Shown here: positions 49,567 through 61,733 of the stretch, piece after piece
How the letters are laid out: every line of letters begins with the position of its first letter
How positions within the stretch are numbered: the stretch's first letter is position 1
NCBI GenBank assembly: GCA_018241665.1
Contig: JAFEDK010000008.1
Span: 62,001 to 126,000, forward strand
From: Pseudomonadota bacterium
Lineage (GTDB): Bacteria; Pseudomonadota; Gammaproteobacteria; Burkholderiales; Rhodocyclaceae
Reading direction: 5' to 3'
DNA length: 64,000 nucleotides
Made by a program: the position numbers and the translations under genes
The notes under the pieces: generated by a model
The model's database searches: none
The model's input: only the letters and a program-made list of their open reading frames with translations
What the model was told of the DNA's origin: nothing

Positions 49567-51098
49567 GCACGAAAAGACAGAAACGGAAGCAGCCCCTGCC
49601 CGCCCCCGGCGAATGGACCTTCGAGCTGATCGAGGCCTATCACGCCGAGATCGATCGTGTGGCCAAGAATTACGGGCTGGACACCTACCCCAACCAGATA
49701 GAGCTGATCACCTCCGAACAGATGATGGATGCCTACTCGTCGGTAGGCATGCCGGTCAATTACCATCACTGGTCCTTCGGCAAGAGCTTCCTGCAGACGG
49801 AGAAAAGCTACCGGCGCGGGCAAATGGGGCTCGCCTACGAGATCGTCATCAATTCCAACCCCTGTATCGCCTATCTCATGGAAGAGAACACCATGACGAT
49901 GCAGGCACTGGTGATCGCCCATGCAGCCTACGGCCACAACAGCTTCTTCAAGGGCAACTACCTGTTCAAGCAGTGGACCAACGCCGACGCGATCATCGAC
50001 TACCTGATCTTCGCCCGTAACTACCTCACCGAATGCGAGGAGCGTTATGGCGAGGAAGAAGTCGAACTGCTGCTCGACTCCTGCCACGCCCTGATGAACG
50101 TTGGCGTCGACCGCTACAAACGCCCGGAGAAGCTGTCCCTCAACAAGGAACTGACCCGTCAGCGGGAGCGCGCGGAGTACCTGCAGAGCCAGGTCAACGA
50201 TCTGTGGCGCACCCTGCCGACACCCCACGTCAAGGCCCAAGCCGTCGAGGAAAAGCGCTTTCCTTCGGAGCCCCAGGAAAACCTGCTCTATTTCATAGAG
50301 AAGAACGCCCCGCTGCTCGAACCATGGCAAAGGGAGGTCGTCCGTATCGTCCGCAAGGTTGGCCAGTACTTCTTCCCGCAGCGCCAGACCCAGGTCATGA
50401 ACGAAGGCTGGGCCACCTACTGGCACTACACACTCATTAACACCCTGTACGACGAAGGGCTGCTGGCGGACAACTTCATGCTGGAGTTCCTCCACTCCCA
50501 CACCAACGTCGTCTATCAGCCCAGCTACAGCGAACCCTGGTACCACGGCCTCAACCCCTACGCCCTGGGCTTCGCCATGTGGCAGGACATCCGCCGGATC
50601 TGCGAGAACCCCACCGACGAAGATCGCTACTGGTTCCCCGACATAGCAGGCAGCGACTGGCGCGAGACCTTCGACTTCGCGATGCGCAACTTCAAGGACG
50701 AGAGCTTCGTCGCCCAGTTCCTGTCGCCCAAGGTCATGCGCGACTTCCGCCTGTTCGCCATCCTGGATGACGACAAGGAGGCCAAGCTCAAGGTATCGGC
50801 GATCCACGACGAGGAAGGTTACCGCCGGGTCAGGGAAATCCTCTCCGACAACTACAACCTGGGTAGCCGGGAACCCAACCTTCAGGTCTGGAACGTGGAC
50901 CTGCGCGGCGACCGTTCCCTGACCCTGCGCCACCAGGCCTATCAGCGTCGCCCACTCAGCAACGACGCGGACGAAGTGCTGAAGCACGTCGCCCGCCTGT
51001 GGGGCTTTGCTGTGCGCCTGGAGGTCGCCCGCGACGACGGCTCCGTAGAGGTACTGCAGGAGTGCCGCCAGGACAGGCGCAAGACGAGCGACGCCTAG
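49563..51098 (+). CDS. ycgB: SpoVR family protein (YcgB)
   Basis: 511 residues. Conserved SpoVR stretches are [66 protein letters not shown] and [21 protein letters not shown], where the histidines and glutamate resemble a metalloenzyme site. The C-terminal region [19 protein letters not shown] is typical of the proteobacterial form. The family was named from Bacillus cortex mutants but is found in non-sporulating bacteria with prkA and yeaH. The stop TAG overlaps the stop of the convergent beta-helix gene. Confidence 0.95.
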   Translation: MSTKRQKRKQPLPAPGEWTFELIEAYHAEIDRVAKNYGLDTYPNQIELITSEQMMDAYSSVGMPVNYHHWSFGKSFLQTEKSYRRGQMGLAYEIVINSNPCIAYLMEENTMTMQALVIAHAAYGHNSFFKGNYLFKQWTNADAIIDYLIFARNYLTECEERYGEEEVELLLDSCHALMNVGVDRYKRPEKLSLNKELTRQRERAEYLQSQVNDLWRTLPTPHVKAQAVEEKRFPSEPQENLLYFIEKNAPLLEPWQREVVRIVRKVGQYFFPQRQTQVMNEGWATYWHYTLINTLYDEGLLADNFMLEFLHSHTNVVYQPSYSEPWYHGLNPYALGFAMWQDIRRICENPTDEDRYWFPDIAGSDWRETFDFAMRNFKDESFVAQFLSPKVMRDFRLFAILDDDKEAKLKVSAIHDEEGYRRVREILSDNYNLGSREPNLQVWNVDLRGDRSLTLRHQAYQRRPLSNDADEVLKHVARLWGFAVRLEVARDDGSVEVLQECRQDRRKTSDA

Positions 51099-52303
51099 GG
51101 CTGGAATGCACCGGGCACTGTCGACAAGCTTGCCGGCAGTGCCCGGCTATGGGCAGGGTGCTGATACTCGCGCCTGGGGACGAGAGGGATATCGCCGGCG
51201 CGACCTGGATCGAGGCTGCTGAAATTACCGTCGGGCTTAGGGCGGTACGCTCCCTCCATCAGGCTTGAGCCTGTGTCGACTCCATAGACATGCCGGTTGC
51301 CCGAGGTCCACGGAAAAATGTTTCCGCGCCAAGGCAACTGTCGATCGTGCATTTTGTGCGCGCCTTGGCGGATCCGACCCTCTACACAGGACAAGCCCGA
51401 ACAGGCGCTCACGAGCAGGTTGTTGAAAGCCTTCACGGACACCCGCCCCGGCGACCAGATGGATAGAAACTCGCCACCATCCGGCAGATCATCCATCAAG
51501 GTATTGCTGGACAGAAAGATCGCATTCCGCCCATAGATCAACCCCTCGGCACCGAACGAGATCATTCGTTCGTTTTCCGTGCGTGCCGACTGCTGCACCA
51601 GATTGCCGACCAGGATCACCTCTCCACCATTTGGGAAGTCCATCTCGTAACTGGCCCGTCCATCCTTCTCATCGGTCAGGCGGCTGTATTCGATCAGACT
51701 GACCCGGGCACGACTCTTCAGCAAGTGCCCCACCAGGCCGTGGTGAAAATAGCTGCCCCGCACCTCCAGCCGCGCAATCCTCCCCGCGTACAGTAGGTGA
51801 CTCAGATGTGGCCTAACCAGAACACCATGGGCGAATTCCGAATTCTCGACGATCAGGACCAGGGAACCCCGATTGGCCGTCAGGATGCCCATCTCGTTGT
51901 CTTCGAAGAGACAGTTACGTACGGTCAGCCGCCCGAGCTCGTGACGGATGCCTGACCCGTTACGATCGGGCACACGTGCGCCTCGAAAGACGATGTTCTC
52001 GACGAGAACGTCGGTGCCGCGAATGACCCAGATTCCCTTGCCCTCGGCACTCCGGCCCGCAGCCGAGACCACCGGACGCCCACCGATACCGCGGATTGTC
52101 AGGCGATCCTGGGTCCATACCGCCACATCGCCGCTATAGTTCGCAGCGACGATCTCCACGACATCACCGTCCCGGGCCATGCGGGCCGCCTCGGCAATGC
52201 TGCGAACCGCCTCATCCGGCCCCACTCGCAAGGTTGCCGCCCCAGCCGTACCGCCGGCCAGCAACAGCATGCCGAGCAGCAAACACCTCATCACACACCC
52301 CAT
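51095..52303 (-). CDS. Secreted right-handed beta-helix repeat protein
   Basis: 402 residues from the ATG preceded by AAGGGAG. A signal peptide (MRCLLLGMLLLAGGTAGAA) precedes TLRVGPDEAVRSIAEAARMA and repeated short turns of the parallel beta-helix type: DRLTIRGIGGRPVVSAAG, DVLVENIVFRGARVP, RLTVRNCLFEDNEMGIL, SLVLIVENSEFAHG, RLEVRGSYFHHG. Such proteins bind or cleave polysaccharides, but no lyase motif is evident. The predicted location is periplasm or outside. The open frame upstream runs across the dnaJ-like gene start and is not credible. It shares stop-codon bases with convergent spoVR. Confidence 0.82.
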   Translation of the reverse strand: MGCVMRCLLLGMLLLAGGTAGAATLRVGPDEAVRSIAEAARMARDGDVVEIVAANYSGDVAVWTQDRLTIRGIGGRPVVSAAGRSAEGKGIWVIRGTDVLVENIVFRGARVPDRNGSGIRHELGRLTVRNCLFEDNEMGILTANRGSLVLIVENSEFAHGVLVRPHLSHLLYAGRIARLEVRGSYFHHGLVGHLLKSRARVSLIEYSRLTDEKDGRASYEMDFPNGGEVILVGNLVQQSARTENERMISFGAEGLIYGRNAIFLSSNTLMDDLPDGGEFLSIWSPGRVSVKAFNNLLVSACSGLSCVEGRIRQGAHKMHDRQLPWRGNIFPWTSGNRHVYGVDTGSSLMEGAYRPKPDGNFSSLDPGRAGDIPLVPRREYQHPAHSRALPASLSTVPGAFQP

Positions 52304-52354
52304 CCATACTCCCTTGCCGCCCCTCAACAGGCCTTCGCCGATTAGAATATCGAA

Positions 52355-53350
52355 ATGCCCGCCGTAAACTTCCATGAAATCCTCGGTGTCGCGCCGGACG
52401 CGACAGCCGCCGAGATCAAGCGCGCCTACAAACGCCTCGCCATGCGCTGGCATCCGGATCGCAACCCCGCGCCGGAAGCCCACGAGGAGTTCCGCCGCGT
52501 CCGGGAAGCCTTCGAGCGCCTGACCCGCCCGTCCGCCTTCGAGGAGATGGACGACGCAAGCCCGGAAACGCCGGATGCTACACCGGCACGGGGCGAAGAT
52601 CGCCGCATGGACATCTTTGTCGACCTGCTACAGGCGGTTCATGGCAGCACGGTTTCGATCACCCTCGACGGGCGAGTGGACTGCGACGACTGCGATGGCA
52701 GCGGTCAACGCAATTACGGGCGCACCACCATGTGCGCCCACTGCCACGGCAGCGGACGGATCCGCGGCAAGACAGGGCTCAAGCCCTGTCCCCACTGCCA
52801 CGGCAAGGGCTTCACCACCGATCATCGCTGCCCGAGCTGCGACGGACGAGGCTGGCACCCGGCCGATCGCCAACTGGCGATCAGCCTGCCACCGGCAATG
52901 CTGCCCGGAGATGAACTCCGGATTGGCGGGCAAGGGGGGAGTGCCCCCGAAGGTGGCGAGCCAGGCGACCTCTATCTGACGGTCCGAACCCGTCCGCACC
53001 CTCTGTTCCGTCTCGATCGGCACGACATCCACGTGACCGTGCCGGTCAGCATCTTCCGGCTCCTCGCCGGCGGCACCATCGACGTACCCAGCCTGGACGG
53101 CCTGCAGGAAATCCTGCTGCCGGAAATTGCCGGCACGCAGCCGATCCGCGTCGCCAAGGCTGGCTTTCCTGCCCGCGGTCGCAGGCACGCCGGCGATCTG
53201 GTGATACACCTCGAACCCCAATACCCTTGCTTCCTGAGCAAGGAACAAAAAGCCATGCTCGAAATGGCAGAACAGGTTTTTCAGCACCAACTCGACTCCC
53301 AGAGCCCTGCCCTGGCCCAGTGGAGGGAAGTGCTGGAGAGCCATCGCTGA
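52355..53350 (+). CDS. DnaJ-type co-chaperone lacking a Gly/Phe region
   Basis: 331 residues. The J domain has HPD at 33-35 (RLAMRWHPDRNP). Where DnaJ has a Gly/Phe-rich region there is an acidic, proline-containing linker (about 66-85). Four CxxCxGxG zinc motifs start at C110, C127, C145 and C159. The substrate-binding C-domains (VRTRPHPLFRLDRHDIHVTVPVSIF; GTIDVPSLDG) follow. It is shorter than canonical DnaJ (about 375). It is not next to dnaK or grpE, so it is probably a second J protein for Hsp70 with narrower clients. It is divergent from the beta-helix gene and followed by trhP. Confidence 0.88.
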   Translation: MPAVNFHEILGVAPDATAAEIKRAYKRLAMRWHPDRNPAPEAHEEFRRVREAFERLTRPSAFEEMDDASPETPDATPARGEDRRMDIFVDLLQAVHGSTVSITLDGRVDCDDCDGSGQRNYGRTTMCAHCHGSGRIRGKTGLKPCPHCHGKGFTTDHRCPSCDGRGWHPADRQLAISLPPAMLPGDELRIGGQGGSAPEGGEPGDLYLTVRTRPHPLFRLDRHDIHVTVPVSIFRLLAGGTIDVPSLDGLQEILLPEIAGTQPIRVAKAGFPARGRRHAGDLVIHLEPQYPCFLSKEQKAMLEMAEQVFQHQLDSQSPALAQWREVLESHR

Positions 53351-53375
53351 ACCGTCGCCCCAACCCGAATCCCCC

Positions 53376-54638
53376 ATGCCTCAGAAACACCCGGAACTGC
53401 TCGCTCCCGCCGGCTCGCTGGCCATGCTCGACACTGCCTTCGCTTTTGGCGCCGACGCCATCTACGCAGGCCAGCCGCGTTACTCCCTGCGCGTCCGCAA
53501 CAACGATTTCGGCGACCTGCCGGTCCTCGCCGACGGCATCCAGCGCGCCCGCACGCTTGGCAAGCACTTCTACGTCGTGGCCAACATCTATCCCCACGGC
53601 GCCAAGATCAAGACCTTCATCAAGGATATCGCTCCGGTCATCGCCCTCAAGCCCGACGCACTGATCATGTCGGACCCCGGCCTGATCCTGATGGTCCGCG
53701 AAAACTTCCCGGACATGCCGATCCACCTGTCGGTTCAGGCCAACACCGTCAACGCGGCCGCCGTGCGCTTCTGGAAGATGGCCGGGATCTCGCGGGTGAT
53801 CCTGTCCCGCGAACTGTCCCTGGACGAGATCGCCAGCATCCGCCAGGACTGCCCCGATACCGAACTCGAAGTCTTCATCCACGGTGCACTGTGCATCGCC
53901 TACTCCGGGCGCTGCCTGCTATCGGGCTACTTCAATCACCGGGACCCCAACCAAGGCACCTGCACCAACTCCTGCCGCTGGGACTTCAAGACCCATGAAG
54001 CAAAGAGCTGCGGCTCGGGCGACGTCCATCTTCTGGAGGAGCCCCACAAGCGCCCCGGCGAGTACATGCCCATCGAAGAGGACGAACACGGCACCTACAT
54101 CCTGAACTCCAAGGACCTGCGCGCCATCGAACACGTGCAGCGCCTCACCGAAATCGGCATCGACTCCTTCAAGATCGAAGGTCGAACGAAGAGCCCCTAC
54201 TATGTTGCGCGCACCTGCCAGGCCTACCGGCAAGCGATCGATGACGCGGTGGCCGGCCGCGGCCTCGACCCGGTTCTTCTCGGCCAGTTGGAGGGACTCG
54301 CAAACCGGGGCTACACCGACGGCTTCTACCAGCGCCACACCCCCCACGAGACCCAGAACTATCTGCGCGGCCATTCGGAATCGAACCGCAGCATCTACGT
54401 TGGCGACGTGGTGAGCTACGACAGCGAGCGGGGTCTCGCCGAGATCGCCTCCAAGAACGCTTTCGCAATCGGCGACCGTCTGGAGCTGATCCATCCGAAC
54501 GGTAATCGGGAAGTCGGTGTCACCCGCCTGCTGAATGCTGACGGCACCGAGATCCAGCGCGTGCCAGGCAGCGATCATCGAGCATGGCTGCCCCTACCGC
54601 CGGACAGCGTCGGCGCCTTTGTCGCCCGCTTCCTGTAA
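53376..54638 (+). CDS. trhP: tRNA uridine hydroxylation protein TrhP (U32 family, YegQ)
   Basis: 420 residues, peptidase-U32 fold. Conserved blocks are PELLAPAGSLAMLDTAFAFGADAIYAGQP, VANIYPHGAKIKTFIKDI, DALIMSDPGLI and EVFIHGALCIAYSGRCLLSGYF, followed by NQGTCTNSCRWDF whose cysteines are thought to bind an Fe-S cluster. SFKIEGRTKSPYYVA is also typical. The family acts in prephenate-dependent 5-hydroxylation of uridine 34 in tRNAs. The C-terminal beta domain ends the chain. It starts 25 bp after the dnaJ-like gene and probably shares its transcript. Confidence 0.92.
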   Translation: MPQKHPELLAPAGSLAMLDTAFAFGADAIYAGQPRYSLRVRNNDFGDLPVLADGIQRARTLGKHFYVVANIYPHGAKIKTFIKDIAPVIALKPDALIMSDPGLILMVRENFPDMPIHLSVQANTVNAAAVRFWKMAGISRVILSRELSLDEIASIRQDCPDTELEVFIHGALCIAYSGRCLLSGYFNHRDPNQGTCTNSCRWDFKTHEAKSCGSGDVHLLEEPHKRPGEYMPIEEDEHGTYILNSKDLRAIEHVQRLTEIGIDSFKIEGRTKSPYYVARTCQAYRQAIDDAVAGRGLDPVLLGQLEGLANRGYTDGFYQRHTPHETQNYLRGHSESNRSIYVGDVVSYDSERGLAEIASKNAFAIGDRLELIHPNGNREVGVTRLLNADGTEIQRVPGSDHRAWLPLPPDSVGAFVARFL

Positions 54639-54651
54639 GCCCGCGGCAATC

Positions 54652-54680
54652 TTGCACAAGACACTGAAATAGTTCAGAAT
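54652..54680 (+). promoter_or_regulatory. Candidate promoter of rpmE
   Basis: TTGCAC (54652-54657), 17 bp, CAGAAT (54675-54680). The predicted start near 54687 would give a leader of about 50 bases containing the GGGTGG/CCACCC hairpin at 54692-54712. Confidence 0.5.
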
Positions 54681-54735
54681 GGTCGGCTTCCGGGTGGCCA
54701 AATTCACCACCCACGTACTACACAAAGGACCCGCG

Positions 54736-54954
54736 ATGAAAGCCGATACCCATCCTAACTACACCGAAGTGCAAGTGACCTGCTCCTGCGGCCACGTCTT
54801 CACCACCCGCTCCACCATGGGCAAGCCCCAATACCACGTGGAAGTCTGCTCCGCCTGCCATCCGTTCTACACTGGCAAGCAGAAGATCGTTGACACCGCT
54901 GGTCGTGTCGAGCGCTTCCGTCAGAAGTACGGCTCCGTTCAGCGCCTGGGCTAA
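54736..54954 (+). CDS. rpmE: 50S ribosomal protein L31 (zinc-binding type)
   Basis: 72 residues. The C16-x-C18 and C38-x-x-C41 ligands make this the zinc-containing C+ form. It starts [39 protein letters not shown] closes the family signature. The protein forms part of the intersubunit bridge. It has its own promoter and a strong terminator, so it is a single-gene unit. AAAGGA precedes the ATG; the frame opens 19 codons upstream, but those are not family-like. Confidence 0.96.
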   Translation: MKADTHPNYTEVQVTCSCGHVFTTRSTMGKPQYHVEVCSACHPFYTGKQKIVDTAGRVERFRQKYGSVQRLG

Positions 54955-54986
54955 TTACCGCGTTTTATCGGTAACACCCGAAAAAA

Positions 54987-55008
54987 GGCAGCTGCGGCTG
55001 CCTTTTTT
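54987..55008 (+). terminator. Terminator after rpmE
   Basis: GGCAGC / GCTGCC stem with a TGCG loop, six A before and six T after. Confidence 0.92.
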
Positions 55009-55043
55009 CATGCCTGCAACAAGACCGATCGATCTGCCAGCCC

Positions 55044-56684
55044 ATGCCCGACGCCAGCTCACGCTTTTCCCTGCCGACCCCGCTGCAAGGATGGTCCCTG
55101 CTCGCCCTGCTCGCCATCTATCTACTGGTTGGCACAACCGGGCACCTGCCCTGGCGGGGCGACGACCTCACCCACCTGGGCCCAATCCACGCCATCCTGA
55201 GCGGCAGCAGCTGGCTGATGCCGGAGATAGCCGGAGAGATCTACCGGGAAAACCCGCCGCTGTACTACTGGCTTGGCGCCGGGCTGGCGAAGCTCCTCGG
55301 CAGCCTGCTTCCCGAACATGACGCGGCACGGCTCGCCAGTACGGTGTTCACCGCCACGACCCTGTACTGCACTGGCCTGGCGGCTCGCCGCATGTATGGC
55401 CCGGGCAGTTTTGCCGCGGCCATCCTGCTCGGGCTCGGCGCCCTCGGGCTTGTGGTACACGCCCACGAAACCCAGCCCATCCTGGCCCAGCTCGCTGGCA
55501 TGGCCCTGTGTTACGCCGGCCTTGCAGAACAGACCGAGCGCCCCTGGCGGGCAGCCCTGCAAACCGGTGCCGGTAGTGGCATCGCATTTCTTGCCGGCGG
55601 ACTGTCCGGCCTCGTTCTGACGACGCCGCTCATCTTACTGAGCCCAGCACTCTGCCCGGCCCATCGGTGCCGTAACGGACTCCTTGGTACGCTGCTGAGC
55701 CTGGCCATCACCGCCATGATTGCAGGAGCCTGGCTGGGAGCCGTTGCCATCAGCTATCCGGGTGAGCTTGCTCTCTGGTGGCGTGACGAGTACGCCAGCA
55801 TCCGGCCGCATCTGAGCAATCTGGGCGCATTCAACAAGCTGATCCAGCTACTCGGCTGGTTCTCCTGGCCCCTGTGGCCAATTGCCGGCTGGGCCGTGTG
55901 GCGCAACCGGCAGCAGCTGCGGCTGGGCACGCCGCAGTTGATACTGCCCATCCTGGCCAGCATCCTGGCCATCCTGTTCACTGCACTCACCGGCAGCATC
56001 CGCCCGGCCAACATGCTGCCCATCCTGCCGCCGCTGTGCCTGTTGGCCGCCTATGGCGTGGAGAGCCTGCGACGCGGCGCCGCCAACGCCTTCGACTGGT
56101 TCGGCATCATGACCTTCATCTTCTTCGGCCTGCTGGTTTGGCTGGGATGGAGCGCACTGCACTTCGGCTGGCCCCCGGGACTGGCCCGACAGGTTGCGCG
56201 GATCGCCCCCGATTTTCCGGTGGAGTCGGTCCTTGGCGGCGCCTTGATTGGTGCCATCCTGAGCAGCGCCCTGCTGCTGCTGCCCGTGCTGACCCGTCGC
56301 AGCCCGATGCGCGGTACAACCAACTGGGCGCTGGGCCTGACACTGTTGTGGTGCCTCGCCGTCACCCTCTGGCAGCCCTGGTTTGTGTACACCAAAAACT
56401 ACCAACCCGTCGCCAGCGAACTCGCCAAGGCGCTGGACGGACGCAGCTTCAACTGTGTCAAACGGGCAGGCCTCGCTGATACGCAGCGAGCCGCACTGGA
56501 CTATTTCTCCAACATCCGGACCGTCAGCTACCGCAGCCAACAGCAGTGCGAGCTGCTGCTCACGTACAGCACCGCCAGCAACTCACCAAGCGTTGCCAAG
56601 GAAGAATGGCGCCCCATCTGGCAACGGCGCCTCGGCGGAGGTCGGAAGACGGAAATTTTCAGGCTTTATCAGCGTAACTACTGA
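55044..56684 (+). CDS. ArnT/PMT-like membrane glycosyltransferase
   Basis: 546 residues with about 12 hydrophobic helices. The first periplasmic loop has WRGDDLTHLGPIHAIL, with the acidic pair that is catalytic in GT-C enzymes, followed by GEIYRENPPLYYWLGAGLA, the ArnT/PMT loop signature. The C-terminal globular part carries three cysteines. Relatives move a sugar from undecaprenyl phosphate to lipid A or glycans. The substrate is unknown: no aminoarabinose synthesis genes are nearby. It starts about 35 bp after the rpmE terminator and converges with ftsB. 56685-56860 between them shows nothing recognisable. Confidence 0.82.
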   Translation: MPDASSRFSLPTPLQGWSLLALLAIYLLVGTTGHLPWRGDDLTHLGPIHAILSGSSWLMPEIAGEIYRENPPLYYWLGAGLAKLLGSLLPEHDAARLASTVFTATTLYCTGLAARRMYGPGSFAAAILLGLGALGLVVHAHETQPILAQLAGMALCYAGLAEQTERPWRAALQTGAGSGIAFLAGGLSGLVLTTPLILLSPALCPAHRCRNGLLGTLLSLAITAMIAGAWLGAVAISYPGELALWWRDEYASIRPHLSNLGAFNKLIQLLGWFSWPLWPIAGWAVWRNRQQLRLGTPQLILPILASILAILFTALTGSIRPANMLPILPPLCLLAAYGVESLRRGAANAFDWFGIMTFIFFGLLVWLGWSALHFGWPPGLARQVARIAPDFPVESVLGGALIGAILSSALLLLPVLTRRSPMRGTTNWALGLTLLWCLAVTLWQPWFVYTKNYQPVASELAKALDGRSFNCVKRAGLADTQRAALDYFSNIRTVSYRSQQQCELLLTYSTASNSPSVAKEEWRPIWQRRLGGGRKTEIFRLYQRNY

Positions 56685-56860
56685 TCTGGCGCCAAGGTCC
56701 GGCCGCGCACAAATCGCACCGGGCCGTGCATGGCACAGGCGGCCATAGCGGAAACACTTCCTGGCCAGGAAATTCATGGCGCGGACGCTGGCCGCGGCGA
56801 ACCGGCGCATTGAGGCGTTACGCGACAGCGGCAGCCGCGCGAACCCACAATCGGAAGAAA

Positions 56861-57136
56861 CTACTTCTGCGGAGGAGTCTGGACGAAGATCTCGTCCGGC
56901 TTGGTCAAACCCAGCTCAAAGCGAGCACGCTCTTCCACGGCCTCGTAGCCGGATTTCAGATCACGCACTTCGGCCTCCAGGCCGGTGTTGCGCTGCTCCA
57001 GCTTGCGATTGCCATCGCGCTGGGCAGCAAGCTGCTGCTCGACCTCCCAGACGCGCAGCCAGCCTCCCTTGCCGATCCAAAGCGGATATTGCAGGACAAC
57101 TACCAGAAGGACGAGAACAATGGCCGGCCAGCGCAT
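56861..57136 (-). CDS. ftsB: Cell division protein FtsB
   Basis: 91 residues. A membrane helix at about 4-22 (PAIVLVLLVVVLQYPLW) is followed by IGKGGWLRVWEVEQQLAAQ and a periplasmic coiled coil (NRKLEQRNTGLEAEVRDLKS), then EERARFELGLTKPDEIF, the C-terminal FtsB signature. It forms a complex with FtsL and FtsQ that activates septal peptidoglycan synthesis. It sits directly downstream of eno (47 bp), the usual order. There is no good Shine-Dalgarno sequence; a strong hairpin lies between eno and the ATG. An earlier in-frame ATG at 57157 is inside that hairpin. Confidence 0.92.
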   Translation of the reverse strand: MRWPAIVLVLLVVVLQYPLWIGKGGWLRVWEVEQQLAAQRDGNRKLEQRNTGLEAEVRDLKSGYEAVEERARFELGLTKPDEIFVQTPPQK

Positions 57137-57145
57137 GAAAGGACG

Positions 57146-57170
57146 GCCCGGCTGCATTGCACAGCCGGGC
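57146..57170 (-). promoter_or_regulatory. Strong hairpin between eno and ftsB
   Basis: GCCCGGCTG pairs perfectly with CAGCCGGGC around a 7-base loop that contains an ATG. No U tract follows. It may attenuate readthrough or control ftsB translation. Confidence 0.6.
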
Positions 57171-57182
57171 AGGAAAAGATGA

Positions 57183-58484
<1,302 letters not shown>

Positions 58485-58511
58485 TTATTTACTGAATTGA
58501 AACCGGCGGCA

Positions 58512-58539
58512 ATGATACCGTCTTGAGCCGGAAAGCCAA
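58512..58539 (-). promoter_or_regulatory. Candidate eno promoter
   Basis: On the minus strand TTGGCT (58539-58534), 16 bp, TATCAT (58517-58512), about 40 bases before the eno ATG. It allows eno-ftsB to be transcribed apart from pyrG-kdsA. Confidence 0.45.
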
Positions 58540-58564
58540 AAATGACTATGCAATAACTGCGCAA

Positions 58565-59404
58565 TCAGGTGCGCAGCTCCTCGAGCCCCTGAGCCTTGAC
58601 GAGCGCATCAATGCCTTTGAGGGTCGCCAGCAGCGCCTTCATCTTCGGCAGCGGCCAGGCATTGGGTCCGTCGGAGAAGGCCTTGGCAGGGTCAGGGTGG
58701 GTTTCCATGAACAGTCCGGAGATACCGACCGCCACCGCAGCCCGCGCCAGCACTGGCACGAACTCCCGCTGCCCGCCCGAAACGGTGCCCTGCCCGCCGG
58801 GCAGTTGCACCGAGTGGGTGGCGTCGAACACCACCGGACAGCCCGTCTCGCGCATGATCGCCAGCGAGCGCATGTCGGACACCAGGTTGTTGTAGCCGAA
58901 GGATGCGCCACGCTCGCAGACCATGATGGTGTCCGCCCCGCCGTTGGCCTCCCGCGCCTTGTCGACAACGTTCTTCATGTCGCCAGGCGCCAGGAACTGG
59001 CCCTTCTTGATGTTCACCGGCTTGCCCGACGCTGCCACGGCGTGGATGAAGTCCGTCTGGCGGCACAGGAAGGCCGGCGTCTGCAGCACATCGACGGCTG
59101 CAGCCACATCGGCAACCTCATGTTCGGCATGCACGTCGGTCAGCACAGGCACGCCGACCTTCTCGCGGACTTCAGCCAGGATCGCCAGCCCCTTCTCCAT
59201 CCCCAGCCCTCGGTACGACTTGCCGGAACTGCGATTGGCCTTGTCGTAGCTGGACTTGTAGATAAAGGGGATTGCCAGTTCGGTACAGATCTCCTTCAGC
59301 TGGGCAGCCGTTTCCAGCGCCATCTCGCGGGACTCGATCACACAAGGTCCGGCAATCAGGAAGAAGGGTTTGTCGAGGCCGACATCGAAGCCGCAGAGTT
59401 TCAT
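58565..59404 (-). CDS. kdsA: 3-deoxy-8-phosphooctulonate synthase
   Basis: 279 residues. It condenses arabinose-5-phosphate with phosphoenolpyruvate for lipopolysaccharide core Kdo. Visible are [60 protein letters not shown] and GFDATHSVQ-like [14 protein letters not shown]. Asn occurs in KANRSS, suggesting the metal-independent class, but this needs alignment. It starts 11 bp after the pyrG stop on the same strand. Confidence 0.96.
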   Translation of the reverse strand: MKLCGFDVGLDKPFFLIAGPCVIESREMALETAAQLKEICTELAIPFIYKSSYDKANRSSGKSYRGLGMEKGLAILAEVREKVGVPVLTDVHAEHEVADVAAAVDVLQTPAFLCRQTDFIHAVAASGKPVNIKKGQFLAPGDMKNVVDKAREANGGADTIMVCERGASFGYNNLVSDMRSLAIMRETGCPVVFDATHSVQLPGGQGTVSGGQREFVPVLARAAVAVGISGLFMETHPDPAKAFSDGPNAWPLPKMKALLATLKGIDALVKAQGLEELRT

Positions 59405-59415
59405 GGTGCGTCCTT

Positions 59416-61164
<1,749 letters not shown>

Positions 61165-61173
61165 TTATCCGCC

Positions 61174-61722
61174 TCAATTATCGCGGATGAAGTCCTGGTT
61201 GATCTCGCGGAACTGCGCGGTGGCGCTCCGCCTCAACCACTCGAAGGCCACCATCTCCCGGCTCACGACATCGACACCGTGGGCGCGCATGCGCTCCAGG
61301 GCCAACGCCTTGTCCAGCGGCTTGCGGGACCCCACCGCATCGGCCACGACGAAGACCTCCTTACCCTGCCAGCGCAGTTCGAGCACCGTCTGCTGGACAC
61401 AGACATGGGCCTCGGTGCCGACGACGATCACCTGCCGCCGCGCCTCGACCTCCGTCCCTGCAAGGCAGCCATCCGAGACACAGGAGAAGTGGGTCTTCTC
61501 GACGCCATGCGCCCCATCGAGCACGGCCTTCAAATCGGCCGCCGTAGGCCCCAGGCCTGCCGGATACTGCTCCGAAACCACCACCGGCACGCCCAACCGA
61601 CGGGCCACCCCCGCCAGCCAGATGCAGTTGGCCAGAATGGCACCGCCGTCGTGGATTGCCGGGAGCAGCCGCTCCTGCACGTCCACGACCAACAGCACCG
61701 ATTTGTCTGCGGTCATCAGCAT
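61174..61722 (-). CDS. Isochorismatase-family cysteine hydrolase
   Basis: 182 residues with the family triad D14 (LLVVDVQERL), K76 (VEKTHFSC) and C108 (GTEAHVCVQQT), so catalysis should be intact. Relatives (YcaC group) hydrolyse amides or vinyl ethers; the substrate cannot be assigned. GGGGGAG precedes the first ATG; a second ATG two codons later is also possible. It lies 11 bp downstream of the acetoacetyl-CoA synthetase stop, and is probably cotranscribed with it, and 123 bp before pyrG. Confidence 0.87.
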   Translation of the reverse strand: MLMTADKSVLLVVDVQERLLPAIHDGGAILANCIWLAGVARRLGVPVVVSEQYPAGLGPTAADLKAVLDGAHGVEKTHFSCVSDGCLAGTEVEARRQVIVVGTEAHVCVQQTVLELRWQGKEVFVVADAVGSRKPLDKALALERMRAHGVDVVSREMVAFEWLRRSATAQFREINQDFIRDN

Positions 61723-61733
61723 CTCACTCCCCC

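Noticed and set aside
52355-53350. Canonical dnaJ
   Set aside because: Lacks the Gly/Phe region, is about 45 residues short and is not next to dnaK or grpE.
55044-56684. arnT proper (aminoarabinose transferase)
   Set aside because: The fold fits, but no other arn genes are nearby and the sequence is only generally similar; left as ArnT/PMT-like.
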